A stretch of DNA of 64,000 bases, from positions 175,017 to 239,016 of the forward strand of contig NZ_JAIRDQ010000014.1 of the NCBI RefSeq assembly GCF_021458635.1. Direction: 5' to 3'. Below the pieces are notes generated by a model. It ran no database searches, was not told the origin of the DNA, and saw only the letters and a program-made list of their open reading frames with translations. Shown here piece after piece: positions 52,908 to 60,883 of this stretch. Position numbers and translations under genes: made by a program. Source of the DNA: Bradyrhizobium monzae. Lineage in GTDB: Bacteria; Pseudomonadota; Alphaproteobacteria; Rhizobiales; Xanthobacteraceae. Position 1 is the stretch's first letter; the number at the start of each line of letters is the position of its first letter.

Positions 52908-53556
52908 TCACGCCTGCGTGATGTCGCCGTGCGCCGGGATGCTGACCGCGGGCGCAGAAGCCGGCGCCGTCGACAGCCACCAACAGTCGCCGGCAAACCA
53001 GCAGGTGTCGTCGGGCGCGACGCCTCGCCGCAGCGACTGCACGCCCTCCCATCCCTTTGCGAACGCTTCAGCCAATCGGCGGCCCGCATCCGCATCCTGG
53101 AGTCCCGCGCTCGCGCAGCTCGACCGTGGCGATGCCTTTCAGATTATCGCGCGCAAGCGCAGCCAGGCGTTCGTCGATCTCATAGGCATAGACGCGGCCA
53201 TCGGGACCGGCGAGCTCGGCGAGAATGGCGGTGTAATAGCCGGTGCCCGCGCCGATCTGCAGCACGGTCTCGCCTTCCCTGACGCCGCATCCGCTGAGCC
53301 AATAGGCGTGCGCACCGGGCATGCCGATGTTGACGCCACGCGCCGGATCCAGCGCCAGCAGCGCGTTCTGATAGAGAAAGGCGGGATCGTCATCGGGCGT
53401 CACGACGTAGGGATGGCCGCCGAACGAGATCGACCACGGCCCGGGTCCGGCGAAGCGTTCGCGCTTGACGTTGCGAAACGCCTGCTCGATACGCGGGGCC
53501 GCAGCGCAGATCAACTGCGCATAGAATGCGCGATATTTGGCCGAACGATCGTCCAT
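52908..53556 (-). pseudogene. Protein-L-isoaspartate O-methyltransferase-like gene with internal loss and frameshift
   Basis: From ATG at 53556 the frame codes MDDRSAKYRAFYAQLICAAA, FGGHPYVVTPDDD, and the SAM-binding TVLQIGAGTGYYTAILAELA with VYAYEIDERLAALARDNL, then shifts near 53105-53112 and stops soon. In another frame of the same strand, an open stretch down to 52908 reads GLQDADAGRRLAEAFAKGWE, then RRGVAPDDTCWFAGDCWWLS, which looks like the normal C-terminus of such enzymes. The middle of the domain, about 70-80 residues, is missing. So the gene has both an internal deletion and a frame change. It is the last gene of the polysaccharide-locus minus strand. Confidence 0.65.
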
Positions 53557-53638
53557 GTCGCCTCCGGGTTGCGGTGGCGACGATAACACAAGCATTACGA
53601 TATTGGAGTGACCCTGCAACCCGCGAGCGTGAATCGCT

Positions 53639-54784
53639 CTAGCGCGTGCCCTTGCCCATCGCCCGCGCGGCGAAGGCGGCGAGCCGCGGATGGCGGCGCA
53701 AACCCTGGGCAGCATGGTCGCGCAGCATAAAAGGCAGCCCACGCCAGGACAGCGCGACGCTGACATCGGTCAGGGCGACCTGCTCGGCGCCGAAGCGACG
53801 CTTGTAATCGTGATTGCCGATGCTGAGATCGAAGCGCCGCACGCCTTGCGCATGCAGCGCCGCCATGGTGCGCTCGGTCACGAGCAGCCCCGGCGAACAA
53901 TTCGCCCATTGCTTGCCGGCATGGCCGATCCGCAGCAGATAATAAGTCGCGCCGTATCGGATGCCGAACGTGGTGGCAACGATGCCCTCGTCGCAGACCA
54001 GTGCCGAGACCACCGCATAGCCTTCCGCAACGCCCTGCCGGGCAACATCACGATAGAAGCGAGCGTGGGCCTCATCGTTGAGGACAAATCGCGAGCCGAG
54101 CTGCTGCATGCGCTCCCGCTGCTGGACGTCCATCACGTCGAGGAACTCGTGCGTGCGCGCAACGTCGGTGGCAATCTCGAACTGCGCGCCGGCATGACGG
54201 CCGAACACGCGCCAGCAGCGCGGCATCTGCATGCGTTTGATCGAGGCCTGATAGTCCGCATAGTCGTCGCCGGTCAGCACGAGATTGCCGTTGAGCGAGC
54301 ACGAGCCGAGCCGGCCGAGCGACACCAGCGGGTTCGGCCTGGCGCCGACATAGGCCGGCAACTTCTTCAGGCGCAGCAGGTCGAGGCCATCAGGCGAGGC
54401 GCGCAACGCGTCCAACAGCGCCGCGCCGATCGCCTGCGCGCCGGCGGCATCGAAAGTCGCGTCGCGGGCCAGGATCGGGGCGTTGTTGTCGGAGACGCCG
54501 AGATCGGCAAACTCGACGACGCGGATGCCGCGCCTGACATGGCTGAACATCGGCACAATCGCGATGTCCTTGCCGGTCGCGGCGTCGGAGATCACGGCGA
54601 TCAACGGTGCTACGCCATGGAAGGCCTCGTACCAGGCGCCCAGCCAGTAACCATGCTGGAATGCGGTGCGATGGCCCGCATTCAGGCGCAAGGCGGCCTG
54701 TCGCCAGTCACGCAAGAAATCGACTGAGATTCCCGACGTGCTGGACACCCGACCATCTAATTGCTCGAGGCTGAGAAACGCCAT
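53639..54784 (-). CDS. BioF2/CelD-type GNAT acyltransferase
   Basis: The 381-residue protein belongs to the BioF2-like (Acetyltransf_6, CelD) group. Typical parts are FQHGYWLGAWYEAFHGVAPL, VPMFSHVRRGIRVVEFADLG and a C-terminal GNAT half with RFVLNDEAHARFYRDVARQG, GYAVVSALVCDEGIVATTFG and FDLSIGNHDYKRRFG. Members modify exopolysaccharide or lipid precursors, often with an N-acyl group. It lies 152 bases after the O-antigen-ligase-type gene in the same direction, within a polysaccharide locus. Confidence 0.8.
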   Translation of the reverse strand: MAFLSLEQLDGRVSSTSGISVDFLRDWRQAALRLNAGHRTAFQHGYWLGAWYEAFHGVAPLIAVISDAATGKDIAIVPMFSHVRRGIRVVEFADLGVSDNNAPILARDATFDAAGAQAIGAALLDALRASPDGLDLLRLKKLPAYVGARPNPLVSLGRLGSCSLNGNLVLTGDDYADYQASIKRMQMPRCWRVFGRHAGAQFEIATDVARTHEFLDVMDVQQRERMQQLGSRFVLNDEAHARFYRDVARQGVAEGYAVVSALVCDEGIVATTFGIRYGATYYLLRIGHAGKQWANCSPGLLVTERTMAALHAQGVRRFDLSIGNHDYKRRFGAEQVALTDVSVALSWRGLPFMLRDHAAQGLRRHPRLAAFAARAMGKGTR

Positions 54785-54936
54785 TTGCGGGGCATACAGT
54801 TACAATACGTGTCCAGATAGATTATGTTTTGTTGCAGACCACAAGTTACGTCGCTGCTTATCGTTAAGCCAATACCGTTGCAGCGCCCGCAACGCCTCCC
54901 GTGTCCCGATATGAAACGCGCAGCTGCGACAAACTG

Positions 54937-56289
54937 TCAGCGGTCGGGTTTCATTTGCGCGACGCACTGGAACCTGGCGAGGAAATGCAACCCGGCGACC
55001 GCGAGCGCGAACATGAACCAGACCGGGTTCTGTCGCTCGAGCAGGAAGGTCTCGGTTGTCCCGAAATACAGGCCGAACAGCCAGATGGTCAGGAACAGCT
55101 TGCCCAGCGCGTTGCTGCGGTTGTGGGCCTGGACCTGCTGGAAATTGCGCAGCGGCGTCCAGACGAAAATGAGGATGACCAGCAGCAGGCCCGGCAGGCC
55201 GATGGTGACTGCGAGATCGAGATAGCTGTTGTGGCTGTGCGCTGCGGCCACGGCCCATTCCGAGCCCTGGGTGGTCTTCCCCTCCGCCGCGCCGTCCCAG
55301 AACGCCGCATAGCCATGACCAGTGATCGGCTTTTCCGCGACGGCCGAGAGCGCAAACTCCCAGACCTCGGCACGGCCGGTGAAGGTGGGATCGACCGGAA
55401 GCGCCCGCGTGATGCTGCCGAGCACCGGGGTCATGACGCTGCCAACCGTCAGCAGGTTCATCACGATAAGCGGCGCAAAGCAGATGATCCGCTTCAGCCA
55501 CAGGCTACGCGTGACGTAGACCAGCGAAGCCACGGCATAGATCGCAAGGCACAGCACCGACGACGTCTTGCCGCCGGTGAAGATCAGGAAGATGCCGGCC
55601 AGCAATGCGATCGCTGGCCCCATCACGAAGGAGCCCACGGCTGACAGGTAAATGCCGACATAGACCAGGATACTCATCACCGGCGAGGCGATGTTCTTGT
55701 GGTCAAAGCTGCCACGCCAGTCGCCGGCAAGCTGCGGCTCGGTGATGTCGAGCGCGCTGTGGATCGAATATTGCGGGGCAAAGAAGATTCCGAGATAGCA
55801 CACCACCAGCAACACCAGCGCGGCGCCGCCAAGGCACAGATTGAAGCTCCGCGGTGTCGGCGGCAGCAGCGGTAGCACGACGGCAAGCGTGGTCGCGCTG
55901 ACCGCAAGCACGAAGCGCTGGATCGAGAGCTCGCGGCTCCCGGAGAATACGAGATTGATCAGCATCCAGCCGAACAGGCAGAGATGCAGCGGCGTGACCA
56001 GGCTTCGAAGCGCGGGCGCGTCGGTGGTGAGGGTGAGCAGCACCGCGACCGCGCCCAGCAATCCGAACGAGATGTAGGTCGTCGCCAATCGTCCGCCGAC
56101 GACGGTGGCAATGTCGGGGTTGCTCAAGTCCTGAAACGGATCGAGCGTGATCAGAACCAGCAGCAGGGCCGCGACGGCGACAAGACAGCGCGCCACGTTG
56201 ACGACGTTGAGCCTCGCCACCACGCCGTGCAGCGCGTGGCCGAGCGAGCGGGCCTCGACGTCAGTCATGTCTGCGGCGCTGCGATCCAT
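54937..56289 (-). CDS. O-antigen ligase/polymerase family membrane protein
   Basis: A polytopic protein of 450 residues with ten or more hydrophobic spans and the Wzy/WaaL-family periplasmic loop (FTGRAEVWEFALSAVAEKPI, then TGHGYAAFW, SEWAVAAAHSHNSYLDLAVT). The HSHNSYLD segment is characteristic of O-antigen ligases and ExoQ-type polymerases. It could polymerise or attach an exopolysaccharide or O-antigen; the gene order with glycosyltransferases and the chain-length protein favours a polymerase. Start at 56289 or at the ATG at 56268. Confidence 0.85.
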   Translation of the reverse strand: MDRSAADMTDVEARSLGHALHGVVARLNVVNVARCLVAVAALLLVLITLDPFQDLSNPDIATVVGGRLATTYISFGLLGAVAVLLTLTTDAPALRSLVTPLHLCLFGWMLINLVFSGSRELSIQRFVLAVSATTLAVVLPLLPPTPRSFNLCLGGAALVLLVVCYLGIFFAPQYSIHSALDITEPQLAGDWRGSFDHKNIASPVMSILVYVGIYLSAVGSFVMGPAIALLAGIFLIFTGGKTSSVLCLAIYAVASLVYVTRSLWLKRIICFAPLIVMNLLTVGSVMTPVLGSITRALPVDPTFTGRAEVWEFALSAVAEKPITGHGYAAFWDGAAEGKTTQGSEWAVAAAHSHNSYLDLAVTIGLPGLLLVILIFVWTPLRNFQQVQAHNRSNALGKLFLTIWLFGLYFGTTETFLLERQNPVWFMFALAVAGLHFLARFQCVAQMKPDR

Positions 56290-56328
56290 GCCTCAAGGCC
56301 GGGTGGGACGATGGGGGTCGTCCGAGGT

Positions 56329-57405
56329 CTAGCCCATCCCCGTTAACCATCCGTCAACCAGCACGTCGGAAGCGGCAGGAACCCGGCTCTGCCGTGCGAC
56401 GCTGCGCGCGATCTCGTAATATTGCAGCGCGCGCTGCTCCAGCGTGAGATTGTCCAGGATGTAGCCGCGCGGGTCGAATTTGCCCGCGGTGCAGCCGGCC
56501 CAGAAATCGGTCCAGCGGTCCTCGAAGCCGGCGCGGTCCGTGAATTTGAGCCCGCAGCGATCATCCCAATAGGGCACCGACGACACCGGCTCGAACCGCA
56601 CCCGGTGCGGATAATAGTCGGGATCTGGCCACGGACCGCCGGGATCCCAGGCCAATACCGGCACGCCGCTGGACAGCGCCTGCTGATAGGCGATGCCCTG
56701 GCTTTCGTTCCGGCAGAGGAAGATCATCGCGCGCGATTGCGCGAGCGCGGCCTGATAGTCTTCCTCCTTGTAGCTGCCGTAACGCAGCTCGGTGAAGGAG
56801 CGGCCTTCCCTGATCAGCCGCGCGCGAACCGGCTCGACCAGCTCCGGCATGTAACGGTCGCGGTCCAAGCTGATCTTGTCGTAGAGCAGGACATCGATAG
56901 TCTTGTCGCGCGGGCGCGACGGCGTCCACAGGTCGGTGTCGATGCCGACGGGCCAGGCCTCCGTCTCTGGCCAATAGAGCCGGTACATCTCGGCGTACCA
57001 CGGACCGGGCACCAGGAATTTCCTGACTGGAAGCCGTTTGAACAGGTCAGGATCGTCCAACGGATGGTTATAGGCACAAACTCCAAGCAGGATCGGGTTC
57101 TTCCACGCAAACTTGTCGAGCAGGAAGGCACGGCCGATGATGCAGGCGACTTCCTCGGGGTGCTGCGCAATGTAGCCGTAGTCGTTGATGCGGTAACGGA
57201 TGCCGAGGCGGTCGAGGCCGGCGCAGAGATTGAGGAACACGCGCAGCTGCCCACTCATGCGCGGCTCACCGAACAGCATCTTGCGCGCCATGCGCCGCAA
57301 ATGCCGGTCGCCGGGAAACCAGCGATCGTCCTTGTCCTCATAGAACAGGTTGAGAATCATGTCGTCGGGATCGTAGTCGAATGTCTTTGCGGGCACTGGA
57401 TCCAT
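56329..57405 (-). CDS. Glycosyltransferase family 1-like protein
   Basis: A GT-B-type glycosyltransferase of 358 residues. MDPVPAKTFDYDPDDMILNL starts it, and the C-terminal lobe has QSRAMIFLCRNESQGIAYQQ with ALSSGVPVLAWDPGGPWPDP, which matches the nucleotide-sugar binding part of such enzymes. The N-terminal lobe is less clear, with YRINDYGYIAQHPEEVACII. Donor and acceptor are unknown. The ATG at 57405 is used; a TTG at 57414 is possible. It leads the minus-strand unit with the O-antigen-ligase-type and BioF2-type genes. Confidence 0.75.
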   Translation of the reverse strand: MDPVPAKTFDYDPDDMILNLFYEDKDDRWFPGDRHLRRMARKMLFGEPRMSGQLRVFLNLCAGLDRLGIRYRINDYGYIAQHPEEVACIIGRAFLLDKFAWKNPILLGVCAYNHPLDDPDLFKRLPVRKFLVPGPWYAEMYRLYWPETEAWPVGIDTDLWTPSRPRDKTIDVLLYDKISLDRDRYMPELVEPVRARLIREGRSFTELRYGSYKEEDYQAALAQSRAMIFLCRNESQGIAYQQALSSGVPVLAWDPGGPWPDPDYYPHRVRFEPVSSVPYWDDRCGLKFTDRAGFEDRWTDFWAGCTAGKFDPRGYILDNLTLEQRALQYYEIARSVARQSRVPAASDVLVDGWLTGMG

Positions 57406-57593
57406 CCGCGGCAATCAGGCCTGCATTCTCGCATGAGACCAGCTGCCGAACCTCTCGAAAGCAGTGACAGACTTAACGCCACAGGTTTAACGCTAATCTA
57501 CGAAACCGACGACACGACGGCCTTCGCAACAACGATTTGATCGTTATGTGGGTATCATCCGCGACGATCGGAGCTGTTGCCGCCCTCACCTGG

Positions 57594-57608
57594 TTAACAG
57601 ATCCTTAA
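57594..57608. promoter_or_regulatory. CtrA-type box between divergent glycosyltransferase genes
   Basis: TTAACAGATCCTTAA fits TTAA-N7-TTAA exactly, the binding motif of the cell-cycle regulator CtrA. It lies 36 bases before the 57644 start, in a region with further TTAACGC copies at 57473-57479 and 57487-57493. Confidence 0.55.
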
Positions 57609-57643
57609 ACACAACGAGCCATCGCTTGCCCCTCACCGACGCC

Positions 57644-58597
57644 ATGCTCGATGCACCGGCCACCGCGCCCGCGGCGGCGGATGCGCGCGCGATGCCGCCT
57701 GTGGTTTCTGTCGTCATTCCTGCGAAGAATGCCGCGGCCTATATCGGCGAAACCATCGCAAGCGCGCTGGCGCAAGCCGATGTCTCCGAGGTGATCGTCG
57801 TCGATGACGGCTCGACCGATGACACTGTGGCGATCGTCCGGGCCATCCGCGATCCACGGCTGTGCTTGACCATCAACGACGCCAGCGGCGTGTCGGCTGC
57901 ACGAAATCTCGGCGCACGAGGCGCGCGCGGAGACTGGCTGATGTTCCTTGATGCCGATGATCGCCTGCGCGCCGATGCTGTGACGACACTCCTGACGGCG
58001 GCGAAGGCCGCGCCGCGCGCGGTGCTGGTCTATGGTGACTACAACACGATCGACAGCGCAGGACGGGCGATCGGCCGCCGCGGCCTCCTGAAGGGACGTC
58101 TCAAGCCGTCCGGTAACGTGCTGGAGCGGCTCGCCGGCGGCAATTTCATCGTCAACGGCGGCATCATGCTGATCCGCACTGAGGCCCTCCGCACCACCGG
58201 CGGCTTCGACGTCTCGCTCCGCTATTGCGAGGACTGGCATTGCTGGTGCCGCCTCGCCGCAACAGGCGAGTTCGCCTATGTGCCGAAACTCCTGCTCGAC
58301 TACCGCCTGCACACGGCGAACACCATGAACGCCGCGGTGCGGACGCCGCAGGATTTCTTCCCGGCGGTCGCGCGGGTGTTCGACGATGAATTGATCCTCG
58401 GCAAGCTGCCGTCAGGCGCTGCGGCCCGCTTGCGGCAGGCCGCCGAAATCCATCTGGTGACCTACGCGGCGACCCAGGCCGTCCGCTTCGGAAGGTATCG
58501 CGAAGCGCTGGGCTATCTCGGCATGGTTGGACGGCGCTCGCTCATGGCGATGCCGCGGTCCGCGATCAAGATTGCCCTGTCTTATTTCGGCATCTAG
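57644..58597 (+). CDS. Glycosyltransferase family 2
   Basis: The 317-residue protein is a GT-A glycosyltransferase: VVSVVIPAKNAAAYIGETIA, SEVIVVDDGSTDDTVAIVRA, GVSAARNLGARGARGDWLMF, LDADDRL with the DxD. NGGIMLIRTEALRTTGGFDV and the CEDWHCWCRLAATGEFAYVP segment are typical of chain-extending enzymes in polysaccharide synthesis. No membrane span is obvious. Start at 57644. A CtrA-type box precedes it. It converges with the next GT2 gene, 18 bases between the stops. Confidence 0.85.
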   Translation: MLDAPATAPAAADARAMPPVVSVVIPAKNAAAYIGETIASALAQADVSEVIVVDDGSTDDTVAIVRAIRDPRLCLTINDASGVSAARNLGARGARGDWLMFLDADDRLRADAVTTLLTAAKAAPRAVLVYGDYNTIDSAGRAIGRRGLLKGRLKPSGNVLERLAGGNFIVNGGIMLIRTEALRTTGGFDVSLRYCEDWHCWCRLAATGEFAYVPKLLLDYRLHTANTMNAAVRTPQDFFPAVARVFDDELILGKLPSGAAARLRQAAEIHLVTYAATQAVRFGRYREALGYLGMVGRRSLMAMPRSAIKIALSYFGI

Positions 58598-58615
58598 CGG
58601 TTCGGCGCAAACGCG

Positions 58616-59644
58616 TCAGGAAGCGATTTTCGAGGCCTCATAGGGCTTCGGATCGTAACCGAACGCCGCGAGCATCGATCCGACGGCCATCAGCACGGGG
58701 TGCATCGCGACGACCGCTTTCGACGACGCCAGCAGGCAAGCCGAGCGCACCAGCGACAACGGCAACCGTCCCAATGCCTGTGCAAACAGGCGCATCCGCG
58801 CCGCCGCGCTCGGCGCGGCCTTGACCTGCACACGGTAGTTGATCACCCCGATGCGCAGGCTGCGCTTTGCGATCCAGGCGGGAATGCTGCGGCTTTGCGG
58901 CACCGTCTCGGTGATGACCGCTTCCGCCGTCCAATGGAAATTCAGGCCGGCGTCGCGGCCGCGGTTGAAGAAATCGCAATCGCCGCCGCCAAGAAAATTG
59001 AAGCGCGGATCGAAGGCCGGACTGCCGAGCCGCTCGAACGTGGCGCGCGTGATCAGGCAATTGCCGCAGCCATAGATCAGCGGCACGGCACCGGTGTAGT
59101 CGTAGGCGGGACAGAAGACAGGATGACGCGCGAGCCAGGGCTGGCTGTCATCGTCGAACACCGGCAGCACCGGCCCGCCGACAATGTCGGCACTGGTCGC
59201 CTCCGCGGTGCGAACCATCAGCTCGAGCCAGTCGGGCGAAGCGATCTCGTCATCATCGATCATCAGGAAGCGGGTCGCGGCGGGAAACAGCGCCTGCGCC
59301 GTCTCGAACGCGGCATTGATCGCCTGGCAATTGCCCTGCCGCTTCTCGACCAGGCAGATGCCCTGGAGCTTGCCGGAAGCGAGATACTCCGCGGCCACCG
59401 GCGCGCTCGCGCGCCCCGCCGCATCATTCTCGACCATGACCACCGCGAAAGAGCGCGGGGTGCGCTGGTCGACGAGCGAGTCCAGCGTCAACCGCAGATG
59501 CTCGGGGCGGCGAAAGCAGGGAATGCAAACGACGATGCCGACCGAGAGGTCGATCACGCGCGAGCTCGCCGCGATCTCCCGATTGGGATTGCGCACGGCA
59601 TCCGAGATCCGGCTGGCGGACAAATCTGTCGGGATCAGCGTCAT
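58616..59644 (-). CDS. Glycosyltransferase family 2
   Basis: A 342-residue GT-A enzyme: VGIVVCIPCFRRPEHLRLTL, VDQRTPRSFAVVMVENDAAG, and the catalytic DxD in RFLMIDDDEIASPDWLELMV. GGGDCDFFNRGRDAGLNFHW and a hydrophobic C-terminal part suggest membrane association. Donor and acceptor unknown. An earlier ATG at 59689 is possible. It converges with the other GT2 gene and is divergent from the acyltransferase gene at 60050. Confidence 0.85.
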   Translation of the reverse strand: MTLIPTDLSASRISDAVRNPNREIAASSRVIDLSVGIVVCIPCFRRPEHLRLTLDSLVDQRTPRSFAVVMVENDAAGRASAPVAAEYLASGKLQGICLVEKRQGNCQAINAAFETAQALFPAATRFLMIDDDEIASPDWLELMVRTAEATSADIVGGPVLPVFDDDSQPWLARHPVFCPAYDYTGAVPLIYGCGNCLITRATFERLGSPAFDPRFNFLGGGDCDFFNRGRDAGLNFHWTAEAVITETVPQSRSIPAWIAKRSLRIGVINYRVQVKAAPSAAARMRLFAQALGRLPLSLVRSACLLASSKAVVAMHPVLMAVGSMLAAFGYDPKPYEASKIAS

Positions 59645-59689
59645 TGCGTTCTCAATGCCTGAGATATGTTGAAAAAGCCCTGCGTCCAT

Positions 59690-60049
59690 TGTCCCACGAC
59701 GATACGGGTGCGCGGGACAGGTACGTCCCAGAATGAGAGACCTGCTTCAGCATCAAAACAGCACCGCGACGCCGGTGCCCGGGCGATGACGCGTCGTATC
59801 ATGCATTTAACCGCTTTCGCGTGTTTTCCCTGCGAATTCCTGCGCGCGTGATACTGCAATTTGCAGTCCATCACCCGCCAACAGCGCAACATGGGCAATG
59901 CGGTAGTTAACGCATGTTCGGATTAACCCGGCCGTAAGCACCGCGATCGGTGAAGGCACGCGGCATCGGATTTGCTCTTCGGGCACGAGAGATTATTCCT
60001 GTAAATTTGAGTCGAACAAGCGCGGTCATAGCAAGGGTCAGGAGCGAAC
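59690..60049. other. Intergenic region between GT2 and acyltransferase genes
   Basis: 360 bases without a gene that I can support. GGGAC-AGGTAC-GTCCC at 59714-59729 is a perfect 5-bp dyad, with another TGTCCC at 59690-59695, and two TTAAC copies lie at 59907 and 59923. The acyltransferase ribosome binding site AGGAG is at 60040-60044. Confidence 0.5.
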
Positions 60050-60613
60050 GTGGTGCCCAAGATCGAGAACCCGGTGCTGCGGGCCGGCGCGCTCCTGTTA
60101 TTCGCCTGTCGGCGCGCCTGGCTGACGGTGCGCTACGGGCGCCGGCTCCAGCTCGGACCCGGAATCATGTTCAAGGGTCGGCTGGTGCTCGGTCGCGGGG
60201 TCCGGGTGTCGATCGGTGCGAACTGCCGGATTGGCAAGCGCGTGCTCATCACCGGGCGCGGCCAGGTGACGGTCGGCAATGACACCTTGCTCAACGGCTG
60301 CTGGATCGGGTGCGAGCAGAAGGTCGACGTCGGGTCGTTCTGCTTGATCAGCGACTGCGACATCGTCGACACGGACTTTCACAACCTTCCCCCGCGGCTA
60401 CGGCACGAACCTGCAGTTGCTCGGGCCGTCGCGCCGGTGCACATCGGGGACAACGTGTGGGTGGGCGCGCGCGCGGTCGTGCTCAAGGGAGTGACGATCG
60501 GCGACCACTCAGTCGTGGGCGCCGGATCGGTGGTGCGTGAGGAAGTCGCTCCCCGCGTGGTCGTCGCCGGGAATCCGGCGGCTGTCGTCAGGACGTTCCG
60601 CGACGACGAATAG
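60050..60613 (+). CDS. Hexapeptide-repeat acyltransferase
   Basis: The 187-residue protein is a left-handed beta-helix acyltransferase. Hexapeptide repeats run from GPGIMFKGRLVLGRGVRVSI through IGKRVLITGRGQVTVGND to VHIGDNVWVGARAVVLKGVT, followed by IGDHSVVGAGSVVREEVAPR and VVAGNPAAVV. This is the WcaF/NodL-like group that O-acetylates sugars in polysaccharides. The start is one of two adjacent GTG codons at 60050. Its codon choices look slightly different from those of its neighbours, a weak hint of transfer. Confidence 0.85.
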   Translation: MVPKIENPVLRAGALLLFACRRAWLTVRYGRRLQLGPGIMFKGRLVLGRGVRVSIGANCRIGKRVLITGRGQVTVGNDTLLNGCWIGCEQKVDVGSFCLISDCDIVDTDFHNLPPRLRHEPAVARAVAPVHIGDNVWVGARAVVLKGVTIGDHSVVGAGSVVREEVAPRVVVAGNPAAVVRTFRDDE

Positions 60614-60883
60614 GCAGGCACCGACGCGCGGCGCGCGCACCGCTGGCACGCATGGTAACGAACCGTTAAGCACTGGGGATGGTGATGACACCAAGGCAGC
60701 ACAACGACGCGGCAAATGGCGGCCCGCGCTTAAACGCTTTGTTTGCCATTTCGGTGAATAGTCCCTCAATGAGTATGGTTAATATTCCCTGTTGCGTTGA
60801 TTGCGCACCTATATCCCCGGTGCGAGGCGTAAAGCGAAGAGTAACCCCTCAGCCCGCGGTCGTTGGAATGAAAGCTGGGGACT

